Shown here one piece after another: positions 1-6,988 of a stretch of DNA of 14,466 bases. This stretch comes from Pseudomonadota bacterium (GTDB lineage: Bacteria > Desulfobacterota > Desulfobacteria > Desulfobacterales > Desulfobacteraceae), in assembly GCA_018812385.1 (NCBI GenBank), contig JAHJDU010000224.1, positions 1-14,466 of the forward strand. The letters run 5' to 3'. Position numbers and translations under genes: made by a program. A model generated the notes under the pieces. The model saw only the letters and a program-made list of their open reading frames with translations. It did not search any database and was not told the DNA's origin. Each line of letters opens with the position of its first letter. Within the stretch, counting starts at the first letter, position 1.

Positions 1-814
1 CATCATTATTATTCCTTCCACCGCTCAAAATGGCAAAGTTTCAAGAATTGTTCCCCATTTAAGTGAAGGCGCTGGTGTTGCAACCACCAGAGGAGATATT
101 GATATCATTGTGACCGAGTATGGCATTGCTGAGATGCGAGGAAAAAGCATCTATCAGCGGGTGATGGAACTTGCCCAGATTACTCACCCCAAATTTAGAA
201 AAAATCTGATAGAAGAAGCCAAGAAAAGACATTATATATTCCCGGATCAGCTTCCGCCAACAACCCAGGATCTTCTGTTTCTAGATCGATACCTTTATTC
301 AAAAAAACTTACCAATGGAAAAAACATTGACTTCCGGCCGCTTTTGCCGTCTGACGAGTTTGAATCCAGGCATTTTTATTATTCTTTGCAGGAAGACTCT
401 ATTTACTATAGATTTTTTAACAAACGAAAAGTTTTCTCAAGAGACATGCTTCAAAAACAATGGGCCCAGGTTGATTATCGAAGGAACATGACCATCATCG
501 GACTGATGCAGTTGGGCAAACGAAAACAGATTGTGGCCATTGGCTCTTATGCTCAAGCAGATACTGATTCTGCTGAAGTGGCATTTCTTGTTAAGGAAAA
601 ACTTCATGGAATGGGAATTGGATCATACCTCCTTGAAATCCTTGAAACAATTGCAAAGGAAAATAATTATAAACAATTTGTTGCAATGGTTCTTGCTGAA
701 AACCGAAAAATGCTCACGGTCTTCCAAAAAAGATATCCATCTGCAAAATTTTTAAGGAGTGGGAGCGGTGAAGTGGGGGTTGAAATGCTTTTTCAAGCAC
801 CTGAAGACAAATAG
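1..814 (+). CDS. Acetyl-CoA hydrolase/CoA-transferase fused to a C-terminal GNAT domain (5'-truncated by window edge)
   Basis: The reading frame is open from base 2, so the gene starts outside the window and about 270 C-terminal residues are visible. The first ~80 residues match the end of the acetyl-CoA hydrolase/transferase family: a Gly-rich stretch (SEGAGVATTRGDID), then VTEYGIAEMRGKS and an ITHPKFRKNL segment. These enzymes move CoA between acetate and other acyl groups or hydrolyse acyl-CoA. The last ~170 residues form a GNAT acetyltransferase domain whose acetyl-CoA-binding motif A reads LHGMGIGSYLLEILE; the usual Gln/Arg at its start is His here. The GTG at 110 lies inside the conserved transferase core and is not the real start. 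The fusion is a known architecture in Desulfobacterota; whether the GNAT part acetylates the enzyme or another protein is unknown. The gene converges on the acyl-CoA synthetase 29 bases away, which fits a local acyl-CoA theme. Confidence 0.85.
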   Translation, partial: IIIIPSTAQNGKVSRIVPHLSEGAGVATTRGDIDIIVTEYGIAEMRGKSIYQRVMELAQITHPKFRKNLIEEAKKRHYIFPDQLPPTTQDLLFLDRYLYSKKLTNGKNIDFRPLLPSDEFESRHFYYSLQEDSIYYRFFNKRKVFSRDMLQKQWAQVDYRRNMTIIGLMQLGKRKQIVAIGSYAQADTDSAEVAFLVKEKLHGMGIGSYLLEILETIAKENNYKQFVAMVLAENRKMLTVFQKRYPSAKFLRSGSGEVGVEMLFQAPEDK

Positions 815-843
815 TTAAAGCGCTATCCTGATATTGTATATTT

Positions 844-2604
844 CTATTTCTTTTTTGAATGCAGTTCTGGAAAATCCCAATAAAAATATTCTTTAATTCT
901 TTCATCAATCGAATTTTCCTGTTTGGAAATTTCAATTTGTCTTAATTCAATTCGCCTGATTTTACCGCTCATTGTTTTTGGGACTTCAGTAACAAACTCT
1001 ATGATTCTTGGAATCTTAAATTTCGGTAAAATGGTGATGGTATGTTTAAAAAGTGCCAGCGCAAGTTCCCGGCAAGCCAGATAACCTGGATTTAAAATCA
1101 CATAGGCTTTTACAAGCTGGTATCGGTTCGGGTCTGGAGAACCTACCACTGCCGCTTCTGCCACGGCAGGATATTCCAAAAGGGCACTTTCAACTTCAAA
1201 AGGACCGATCCTGTAATCCGAAGACTTAATAACATCATCTGCTCTTCCCACAAACCACCAATACCCGTCCTCATCAAAGTATGCCCGGTCTCCGGTATAA
1301 TAATAATTATCAACAAATACTGAACTCATTTTTTCAGGGCTGCCAATATACTCTGAAAAAAGACCAATGGGTCGCCATTGATCCAGTTTTACCACAATAT
1401 GGCCTGCCTGACCTGGTTCGGTGATCTCATTGCCTTCATTATCGGCCAATACCACATCATACATAAAAGAAGGATATCCAAAAGACCCGGGCCTTATTTT
1501 CCCTTTCATCCAGGGAGGATTTCCAATCATGGCCGTGGACTCAGTCTGGCCGTAATAGTCCCTTATCTCTATTTGGGTATGTTTTTTCCATTTTTCAATC
1601 ACATCGGGATTCAAAGGTTCCCCGGCACTGATGGATTGGGTTAAACAAGACAGGTTAAAAGAGTCAAGATTCATATTCACAAACATTCTCCAGGCAGTCG
1701 GAGGTGCACAAAAAATAGTCACTCCATGCCTTGAAATAGCATCAAGATATTGTTCTCCATCCAGAAATGAAAATTTAAAACCGGTTGTTGTGGCCCCAAC
1801 ATTAAAGGGGGCAAAAAAACTGGACCATGCCCATTTTGACCATCCTGCGGCACTCAGGTTATGATGAACATCATCAGGTTTTATGCCAATCATCACTGTG
1901 GTTGATAAATGCCCCACAGGATACGATACTGCTGTGTGTCCGACCCTTTTGGGAAGACCAGTTGTTCCCGAGGTAAAAAAACAAAAAAGCTTATCTTCAG
2001 ATCTTGTCTTTGCAGCCTTAGCATCAGTGGGTTCATTTTCAATCACATCAAAAGATATCCAGCCTGTTTTTTGTCCTAAAACCAGTTTGAGTCTGGGCTC
2101 AATATTGGTTTCTTTTAGAGCTTTATCAATCAGACATGCAGAATCCTCATCTGCCATGATAACCTTGGGACAATAAGTTTCAAACCTGAATTCCAATTCT
2201 CTTTGAGTCATTGTAATTGCTGTTGGGACGCAGATCATTCCTGCTTTAATGCAGGCAAGGCTGGCAAACCAGCTTTCAGGTAAAACAGGATTCATCATAT
2301 AAAGATTATCCCCTTTTTCAAGGCCTGATTTATACAAAAGGTTTATCAGCTGATTTGCCTTTTTTAATAAGGTTCCATAAGAATACGTTTTGGTCTCAAG
2401 CGTATCTATATCTGTCCAGATTAAAGCTTTTTTATCTGGATTCTGACTGACATGAAGGTCTTCAAATATTTCTGAAGCCCAATTAAAATATTCAGGCAAT
2501 TCCATTGCATTTAACCGGCCAAACAATTTTTTTGCGCAATCTTCTTTTTCCAGGGTTTCTTCCATCATATTTAATAAGATAACCTCTTTGAAAAGCTCTT
2601 TCAT
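844..2604 (-). CDS. AMP-forming acyl-CoA synthetase (medium-chain acyl-CoA ligase type)
   Basis: ANL-superfamily enzyme predicted to activate a carboxylic acid with ATP and CoA, giving acyl-CoA, AMP and PPi in the cytoplasm. In the 586-aa form, the ATP-binding loop TSGTTGLPK is at about 211-219, the A5 motif DYYGQTE at 349-355, YTGDRA at 436-441, the hinge region GRADDVIKSSDYRIGP at 453-468, and PKTMSGKIRR at 542-551 carries the expected catalytic lysine (K548). FCAPPTAWRMF at about 298-308 resembles the medium-chain/benzoate ligase branch; the substrate cannot be read from sequence. I chose the ATG at 2604: GGAG lies about 12 bases upstream, and a good promoter places the transcript start near 2661. 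The longer frame to 2775 would begin upstream of that promoter and run into the divergent Dus gene. Convergent with the CoA-transferase/GNAT gene. Confidence 0.9.
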   Translation of the reverse strand: MKELFKEVILLNMMEETLEKEDCAKKLFGRLNAMELPEYFNWASEIFEDLHVSQNPDKKALIWTDIDTLETKTYSYGTLLKKANQLINLLYKSGLEKGDNLYMMNPVLPESWFASLACIKAGMICVPTAITMTQRELEFRFETYCPKVIMADEDSACLIDKALKETNIEPRLKLVLGQKTGWISFDVIENEPTDAKAAKTRSEDKLFCFFTSGTTGLPKRVGHTAVSYPVGHLSTTVMIGIKPDDVHHNLSAAGWSKWAWSSFFAPFNVGATTTGFKFSFLDGEQYLDAISRHGVTIFCAPPTAWRMFVNMNLDSFNLSCLTQSISAGEPLNPDVIEKWKKHTQIEIRDYYGQTESTAMIGNPPWMKGKIRPGSFGYPSFMYDVVLADNEGNEITEPGQAGHIVVKLDQWRPIGLFSEYIGSPEKMSSVFVDNYYYTGDRAYFDEDGYWWFVGRADDVIKSSDYRIGPFEVESALLEYPAVAEAAVVGSPDPNRYQLVKAYVILNPGYLACRELALALFKHTITILPKFKIPRIIEFVTEVPKTMSGKIRRIELRQIEISKQENSIDERIKEYFYWDFPELHSKKK

Positions 2605-2667
2605 ACCTTTAAAACACTCCTTGCAATCTGTTTTAATGTTATATAAGCTAAGACCAAAATACATGAT

Positions 2668-2697
2668 TGTATAATTTATCACCATAATGTTTGTCAA
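2668..2697 (-). promoter_or_regulatory. Sigma-70-type promoter for the acyl-CoA synthetase
   Basis: On the minus strand a perfect -35 TTGACA (2697-2692) is followed after 18 bases by TATACA (2673-2668). The predicted start near 2661 gives a leader of about 57 bases and supports the ATG at 2604. Predicted from consensus only. Confidence 0.55.
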
Positions 2698-2721
2698 AGT
2701 TTTTTTCCGATTTTGTATAAA
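2691..2721 (+). promoter_or_regulatory. Possible divergent promoter for the Dus-family gene
   Basis: TTGTCA (2691-2696) and TATAAA (2716-2721) are 19 bases apart, longer than ideal. The -35 overlaps the -35 of the oppositely directed synthetase promoter in a palindromic TTTGTCAAA, so the two promoters would compete or share a regulator. Weak evidence. Confidence 0.3.
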
Positions 2722-2753
2722 TTTAACAGATAACTCAAAATAAGTTTCCATAT

Positions 2754-3719
2754 ATGGCAAAAGACAATACCACAATAATACTTGCCCCTCTTCAGGGGTT
2801 TACCGATGTAACATTTCGAAATGTATTTTCAGATCATTTTTCAGGTTTGGATGAGGCTGTTGCGCCGTTTATTTCAACCATGGGCCAAATGCGGTTAAAG
2901 CCTTCCAGGATAAAAGATGTGGATCCTGAAAATAATAAAAAATTGTTTGTCGTCCCTCAAATCCTTGGGAATAATGCAAAAGATTTTATCTTCCTTGCGG
3001 ATCACCTTTATGAAATGGGTATAAAACGAATAAACTGGAACCTGGGATGCCCTCATTCAAAAATCGCAAAAAAAGAGAGAGGGTCAGGGCTTTTAATGTA
3101 TCCGGAAAAAATTGATGCCTTTCTGGACACAGTGCTACCCAAAATTTCCAATACACTTTCCATAAAATTAAGATTAGGCAGAAAATCAAAAGATGAAATT
3201 TTCAACCTTTTGCCTATCTTAAATAAATATCCCTTAGATGAAATCATTCTTCACCCTAGAACCGGAATCCAGATGTATGATGGAACATCAGATCATGACG
3301 CGTTTGAGAAAGCCCTTTTATGCAGCCGGCACGCGCTCACTTATAACGGTGATATCACAGATTTAAATACCTTTCACATTGTTCAAAAAAAATTTCCCTA
3401 TATAATACGATTCATGATTGGACGGGGAATTCTTTCTAATCCATTCCTTGCAGAGGATATAAAAGGTGTTCTTGTAAATAAAAATCAAATTGACCGGTTA
3501 AAAAAATTTCATGATGATCTTTTTGACAATTATCAAACCATATTCTCAGGACCTGCCCATTTAACCGGACGAATGAAAGGATTCTGGAGATACCTTGGAC
3601 CTTCGTTCAAGGATAGCAGGAAACAACTTAAAAAAATATTAAAAGCTGATTCAATCACCAAATATCAGGACATGGTTGAAGCTTTTTTTAAAACTGAACC
3701 TGAATTTATTAAAAAATAG
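2754..3719 (+). CDS. tRNA-dihydrouridine synthase family protein (Dus, divergent subgroup)
   Basis: FMN-dependent reductase predicted to convert a specific uridine of tRNA to dihydrouridine. The 321-aa length is normal. It opens directly with the TIM-barrel start APLQGFTDVTFRN (11-23). The catalytic cysteine is C99 in NLGCPHSK. Expected flavin and substrate residues are K138 (IKLRLG), H167 (LHPRTG), NGD at 198-200 and the phosphate-binding GRG at 223-225. It is clearly distinct from the DusB encoded at 6978-7943, so this organism has at least two Dus enzymes. Position specificity cannot be assigned from sequence. The start ATG lacks a strong Shine-Dalgarno sequence, but the conserved domain begins too early for a later start. 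A hairpin terminator follows the stop. Confidence 0.88.
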   Translation: MAKDNTTIILAPLQGFTDVTFRNVFSDHFSGLDEAVAPFISTMGQMRLKPSRIKDVDPENNKKLFVVPQILGNNAKDFIFLADHLYEMGIKRINWNLGCPHSKIAKKERGSGLLMYPEKIDAFLDTVLPKISNTLSIKLRLGRKSKDEIFNLLPILNKYPLDEIILHPRTGIQMYDGTSDHDAFEKALLCSRHALTYNGDITDLNTFHIVQKKFPYIIRFMIGRGILSNPFLAEDIKGVLVNKNQIDRLKKFHDDLFDNYQTIFSGPAHLTGRMKGFWRYLGPSFKDSRKQLKKILKADSITKYQDMVEAFFKTEPEFIKK

Positions 3720-3720
3720 G

Positions 3721-3754
3721 GGTTTTTACCTATTGAAAAACCATTGTTTTTTTT
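3721..3754 (+). terminator. Intrinsic terminator after the Dus-family gene
   Basis: A 7-bp stem (GGTTTTT at 3721-3727 with AAAAACC at 3736-3742) and an 8-base loop are followed by eight T at 3747-3754. The stem is AT-rich, so termination may be partial. An alternative AATAGG/CCTATT pairing overlaps it. Confidence 0.6.
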
Positions 3755-3762
3755 ATTATACT
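3733..3762 (+). promoter_or_regulatory. Promoter for the IHF/HU gene, overlapping the upstream terminator
   Basis: TTGAAA (3733-3738) and TATACT (3757-3762) are separated by 18 bases, upstream of the ATG at 3813. The -35 box lies in the loop and descending arm of the preceding terminator hairpin. Confidence 0.45.
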
Positions 3763-3812
3763 ATAGAGTCTTTGAAAATTTTTAATTCGGGTTAATAATA
3801 TGGGGAGAATAA

Positions 3813-4097
3813 ATGAACAAGCTTAAATTGATTGAAACTCTTAAAAACAGATGCTCTCTGACGCAGAAGGAAACAATAGACTTTGTCAATTTATTTTTTT
3901 CAGAAATTACAAAAGCTCTGGCAAAGGGAGACCGGGTCGAAATTAGAGGGTTATGGGCTTTTCACTTAAAAAGATATCAATCCTATACCGGCAGAAATCC
4001 AAAAACCGGAGAACTTGTTCATGTTGTTTCTAAAAAACTTCCTTTTTTTAAATGCGGCAAAGACTTAAAAGAAAGGGTCGATTACCCCGCCAATTAA
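3813..4097 (+). CDS. IHF/HU-family nucleoid DNA-bending protein
   Basis: A 94-aa protein, the usual length for the HU/IHF family of dimeric histone-like proteins that bend DNA. The N-terminal helices begin MNKLKLIETLKNR. The DNA-binding arm carries RNPKTGE at 61-67, containing the proline that intercalates in this family. The tail KKLPFFKCGKDLKERVD matches the IHF-beta-like proteins common in Desulfobacterota. Whether it pairs with an IHF-alpha homologue or acts as a homodimer cannot be seen here. The ribosome-binding site GGGGAG sits 6 bases before the ATG. It appears monocistronic, with its own promoter upstream and a 175-base gap downstream. If it is a true IHF, it could assist the sigma-54 promoter found near 13953, but that is speculation. 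Confidence 0.88.
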   Translation: MNKLKLIETLKNRCSLTQKETIDFVNLFFSEITKALAKGDRVEIRGLWAFHLKRYQSYTGRNPKTGELVHVVSKKLPFFKCGKDLKERVDYPAN

Positions 4098-4149
4098 TCC
4101 TATCATCTTGTTATTTTCCCTTTTTTTATAGAAAACCGGGAATCAACAC

Positions 4150-4177
4150 TTGCATATTTGTCATTTTAATTTAATAT
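4150..4177 (+). promoter_or_regulatory. Possible promoter for the universal stress protein gene
   Basis: TTGCAT (4150-4155) and TAATAT (4172-4177) are 16 bases apart. The predicted start lies just before the repeated AACTAAYGT element, which would therefore sit in the 5' leader or act as a downstream operator. Moderate to weak match. Confidence 0.3.
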
Positions 4178-4188
4178 ATGAACCAGAT

Positions 4189-4229
4189 TTACATTAGTTG
4201 ATTTTTTAATTAACTAATGTAACTAACGT
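4189..4229. repeat. Three-copy AACTAAYGT element: 11-bp inverted repeat plus tandem copy
   Basis: TTACATTAGTT (4189-4199) is the exact reverse complement of AACTAATGTAA (4212-4222), with a 12-base spacer. A direct near-copy, AACTAACGT (4221-4229), follows immediately, giving one inverted and two direct copies of a 9-bp motif upstream of the stress-protein gene. No T-run follows, so it does not look like a terminator. A regulator-binding site or mRNA leader hairpin is more likely. Confidence 0.5.
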
Positions 4230-4272
4230 TTAAAATTAACCTTTTCACAAATATAACTTTGGAGGAATAAAA

Positions 4273-4800
4273 ATGGTTGAACCAACAAAGAATATTCTTT
4301 TTGCATCTGACCTTTCCGTCAATATGAAGCAGGTTTTTGAGCATGCTGCAACTTTGGCCATTTACCAGAGTGCCAATATCATCGTTCTTCATGTAATGGA
4401 AGAAAGCCAACTTTATGAAAAGCGCATCCGCATGGCGTTTGGTGAAGAATTATATAAAAACTTAAAATCAGAACATAGAAACGGGGCAAGAAACATCCTG
4501 ATAGGAAAAAATGTTGATGCCCTGAGAATCCGTCAAGCTATTGCCGGCTTTTTTGAAGAAACCGGGCAGAACGAAGAGCCCACTGAAAATAATTCCCTGA
4601 TTTCAAAAATTCTGGTGGCTGAAGGTCGTTCCATTGCTGATGAAATAGCATCCACTGTTAAAGAAGAAGACTGCAACTTGATAGTTATGGGGTGCAAACA
4701 GCAGGGACTGCTGGCAGAAGCCATGGGGAATAATATAGTCAGAAAGGTTTTGAAACGATCCAGTGTTCCGGTTTTTGTCGTTCCATTTCATGGAGAATAG
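4273..4800 (+). CDS. Universal stress protein family (UspA-like), variant ATP motif
   Basis: A cytoplasmic UspA-domain protein of 175 aa, usually linked to stress or growth arrest. The N-terminal strand NILFASDLS supplies the conserved D13, IIVLHVMEES follows at about 36-45, and the C-terminal block is LIVMGCKQQG through VPVFVVP. ATP-binding family members carry G-x2-G-x9-G-S/T. Here the second Gly is Gln (GCKQ, 140-143) and the final pair is GN (152-153), so nucleotide binding is uncertain. A ~40-residue insertion in the middle (about 70-110, including an acidic EETGQNEEPTENN stretch) makes it longer than the typical ~145 aa. A strong GGAGG lies 7 bases before the ATG. Transcribed alone, convergent with the alpha/beta hydrolase, and preceded by the repeated AACTAAYGT element. 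Confidence 0.88.
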   Translation: MVEPTKNILFASDLSVNMKQVFEHAATLAIYQSANIIVLHVMEESQLYEKRIRMAFGEELYKNLKSEHRNGARNILIGKNVDALRIRQAIAGFFEETGQNEEPTENNSLISKILVAEGRSIADEIASTVKEEDCNLIVMGCKQQGLLAEAMGNNIVRKVLKRSSVPVFVVPFHGE

Positions 4801-4819
4801 GGTTCAGGGGGAATAGGGT

Positions 4820-5599
4820 CTATTGAAGACAGATCTTTTTAATATGCGCAAGGTATGTATCCATTCCTTTTAGAAAAATATCATTATGATTTGCCCCTTT
4901 GATCTCTAAAAGCGTTTTATCGCTTGAACCACATGCATCAAAGAGTGCCTGACCATCTGAAAATGGAATAATGTGATCAAACTGAGCATGAATCAAAAGA
5001 AAGGGTTTTGAGAATGTCTTAATTTTATCGATATTTTCAAAACCCTGTTCTTCCATGAGACCAATGGCTTCAGTATTAATACCAAGCTTTTTCAACAAAG
5101 GGACAACCCAGGCAAACCCGCTTTCAATAATCAGACATTTAAAATCATTTGCCCGGGTGCTGCAAAGTTCAATTGCAGGGGCGCTACCCAAAGATCTTCC
5201 CATAACACACAAAGAACCCGTCAATTCCATATTTGACATATACGCCTGGACAAAATTAAAAATATTAAGGCAATCCTTCATCATTGATGTGACAGATGCC
5301 TTGCCGGTTGATCTTCCATATCCCCGGTAATCCACCACAAAAAAATTTAACCCTTTATCATTAAACAGGCATCCTATATCATCATAGTCTGATACAATTT
5401 CTCCATTGCCATGGAAAAAAAGAACCACAGGGGCATCATTCTTAACAAAATGAAACGACGCACCCACCTGAACGCCTCCATCGACCTGGATCATTATATC
5501 ATCCCGGTTATTTCTTGGCAGCCGGAAGCTGTCTTCAAACCGCGGATGGAAAAGATGCCTCAACACAAGGGGCTGATCCAAAATAGATAAGTTTTTCAT
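4820..5599 (-). CDS. Alpha/beta hydrolase (serine hydrolase, COG1073-like)
   Basis: A 259-aa alpha/beta-hydrolase fold protein of unknown substrate. The oxyanion-hole segment FFHGNGE (61-67), YRGYGRSTG (91-99), the nucleophile elbow GRSLGS with S136 (134-139), D208 in HAQFDHIIPF and H238 in GANHND form a complete catalytic triad. The pattern resembles the ABHD13/ABHD17-like branch that cleaves esters or thioesters. There is no signal peptide, so a cytoplasmic location is expected. The start is the ATG at 5599; no strong Shine-Dalgarno sequence is visible. It is a single gene, convergent with the stress protein (19-base gap) and divergent from the operon starting at 5707. Confidence 0.87.
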   Translation of the reverse strand: MKNLSILDQPLVLRHLFHPRFEDSFRLPRNNRDDIMIQVDGGVQVGASFHFVKNDAPVVLFFHGNGEIVSDYDDIGCLFNDKGLNFFVVDYRGYGRSTGKASVTSMMKDCLNIFNFVQAYMSNMELTGSLCVMGRSLGSAPAIELCSTRANDFKCLIIESGFAWVVPLLKKLGINTEAIGLMEEQGFENIDKIKTFSKPFLLIHAQFDHIIPFSDGQALFDACGSSDKTLLEIKGANHNDIFLKGMDTYLAHIKKICLQ

Positions 5600-5706
5600 T
5601 TGTTTTCATATAAACGGGGCATAATTTTAGTCCATTCTTTTCGTTATGGAGAGATTATGTTATATGAAAACTATTGACAAGAAAAATTAAACCATATTAG
5701 GAGTCT

Positions 5707-6078
5707 ATGGCTGCTGTTAATGACATTGTATTAATCTATCTTGAAGATACACCCGTGTCTTTTGCAAGGGTTGAAAATATTCTTCCCGATGCTAAAAAAG
5801 ACTGGTACCACATCAAATTATTAATGCTCCAGATCCCTTTGCAGGTGGTCACATGGATTTTAAAAGATGATTATATAAATGGCAGTGAATTTCATATGAA
5901 CGGTCAAAAAATGAAACTGGAAAAAGTTGAAAGCCCCAGGGAAGATCTGCAAATAAAAAAGCCTGAAAGTGTCCCTGATAAAAAAATTGCAAAAGATATG
6001 AGGTCTAAAAAAAAGACCCTGGGCAAAATCATTTCCTTTTCCGACTTAAAAAAGAAAAATGAACCAGAATCTGGATAG
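5707..6078 (+). CDS. Conserved protein of unknown function, first gene of the DUF1848-dusB operon
   Basis: A 123-aa protein that I do not recognise as a named family. The first ~75 residues look folded, with alternating hydrophobic strands (NDIVLIYLEDTPVSFARV, then KLLMLQIPLQVVTWIL). The last ~45 residues are highly charged and lysine-rich, probably disordered, and could contact nucleic acid. An in-frame TAG lies two codons upstream, so the ATG at 5707 is the only reasonable start. AGGAG is only 3 bases from it, which is unusually close. Its last 20 bases overlap the DUF1848 gene, suggesting translational coupling and a shared role. No signal peptide or membrane segment. Confidence 0.75.
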   Translation: MAAVNDIVLIYLEDTPVSFARVENILPDAKKDWYHIKLLMLQIPLQVVTWILKDDYINGSEFHMNGQKMKLEKVESPREDLQIKKPESVPDKKIAKDMRSKKKTLGKIISFSDLKKKNEPESG

Positions 6079-6988
6079 AATCTTATCTGCCTCCAGAAGA
6101 ACGGATATCCCGGCCTTTTACATGGACTGGTTCATGGACCATATCAATCTCGGTTTTTTCAACGTGAAAAATCCCTTCACAAAAACCATCAAGAAAATTG
6201 GTATATCCAGGGACTCGATTCACTCCATCGTATTCTGGTCAAAAAACTATGATGCCTTTATCAAGGCAAGGGCTGGTGAAAAACTTTTGCAACTTGGATT
6301 CAATCTATATTTCAATTTTACAATAAATTCTGAATCCTCTTTGCTTGAACCAAATCTTCCCCCCTTAAAAAAAAGGATTGAACAATTAAATAAACTTGTC
6401 TGCCTGTTTGGGCCCCAAAAAATATCCTGGCGGTTTGACCCTATTTGTTTTTATAAAACCGAACCCCACGGCCCGATAAAAAATAATCTTTCTGATTTTC
6501 CCTTAATTGCACAAGAAGCCTCAAAACTTGGAATTAAAAAATGTGTTACAAGCTTTTTTGATAATTACAGCAAGATCCAGAAAAGATTGAATTTTTTATA
6601 TAAAAAAAATCATCAGGCTGTTCTTTTTACAGACCCTCCCCTGGATAAAAAAAAACAAGTGATTCATAAAATGGAAAAACATCTGGCTTCAACAGGCATA
6701 ACTCTTCATCTGTGTTGCGAAAAAAAAATATTCTCAAGTCTTGATGCTGACACCACTGTATTGGAGAATTCATGTATTGACGGCAAATTGTTAAAAACAC
6801 TCTTTGGCCGGAACCCTGAAATTAAAAGAGATTACGGCCAACGCTCAAAACAGGGGTGTAAGTGCACCAAATCCATTGATATAGGATCATATGCTGACCA
6901 CCCCTGTTTTCATAATTGTCTTTTTTGCTATGCAAATCCTCAAATTGATAACATCATTAAAGAAAACCCGGGTCTAAATGAAAATTAA
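6059..6988 (+). CDS. DUF1848 family protein with C-terminal CX3CX2C cluster
   Basis: A 309-aa protein of a widespread uncharacterised family, recognised by the N-terminal ILSASRRTDIPAFYMDW (8-24), FNVKNPF (34-40), IVFWSKNY (57-64) and FDPICFY (126-132). The C-terminus holds GCKCTKSIDIGSY with C267 and C269, then C283, C287 and C290 spaced CX3CX2C before YANPQ. That spacing is the radical-SAM iron-sulfur signature, here placed at the C-terminus rather than near the start. An Fe-S cluster is likely by family resemblance; the reaction is unknown. Translation is coupled on both sides: it overlaps the upstream gene by 20 bases and dusB by 11. The ribosome-binding site is weak. The context suggests, but does not prove, a link to RNA modification. 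Confidence 0.85.
   Translation: MNQNLDRILSASRRTDIPAFYMDWFMDHINLGFFNVKNPFTKTIKKIGISRDSIHSIVFWSKNYDAFIKARAGEKLLQLGFNLYFNFTINSESSLLEPNLPPLKKRIEQLNKLVCLFGPQKISWRFDPICFYKTEPHGPIKNNLSDFPLIAQEASKLGIKKCVTSFFDNYSKIQKRLNFLYKKNHQAVLFTDPPLDKKKQVIHKMEKHLASTGITLHLCCEKKIFSSLDADTTVLENSCIDGKLLKTLFGRNPEIKRDYGQRSKQGCKCTKSIDIGSYADHPCFHNCLFCYANPQIDNIIKENPGLNEN

Noticed and set aside
2605..2775. N-terminal extension of the acyl-CoA synthetase frame to 2775
   Set aside because: It overlaps the divergent Dus gene, has no synthetase homology that I can see, and lies upstream of the predicted promoter; a good ribosome-binding site supports the ATG at 2604.
4098..4272. Terminator after the IHF/HU gene
   Set aside because: TTCCC/GGGAA near 4125-4143 is only a 5-bp stem with no T-run after it, and the 11-bp inverted repeat also lacks a T-run.
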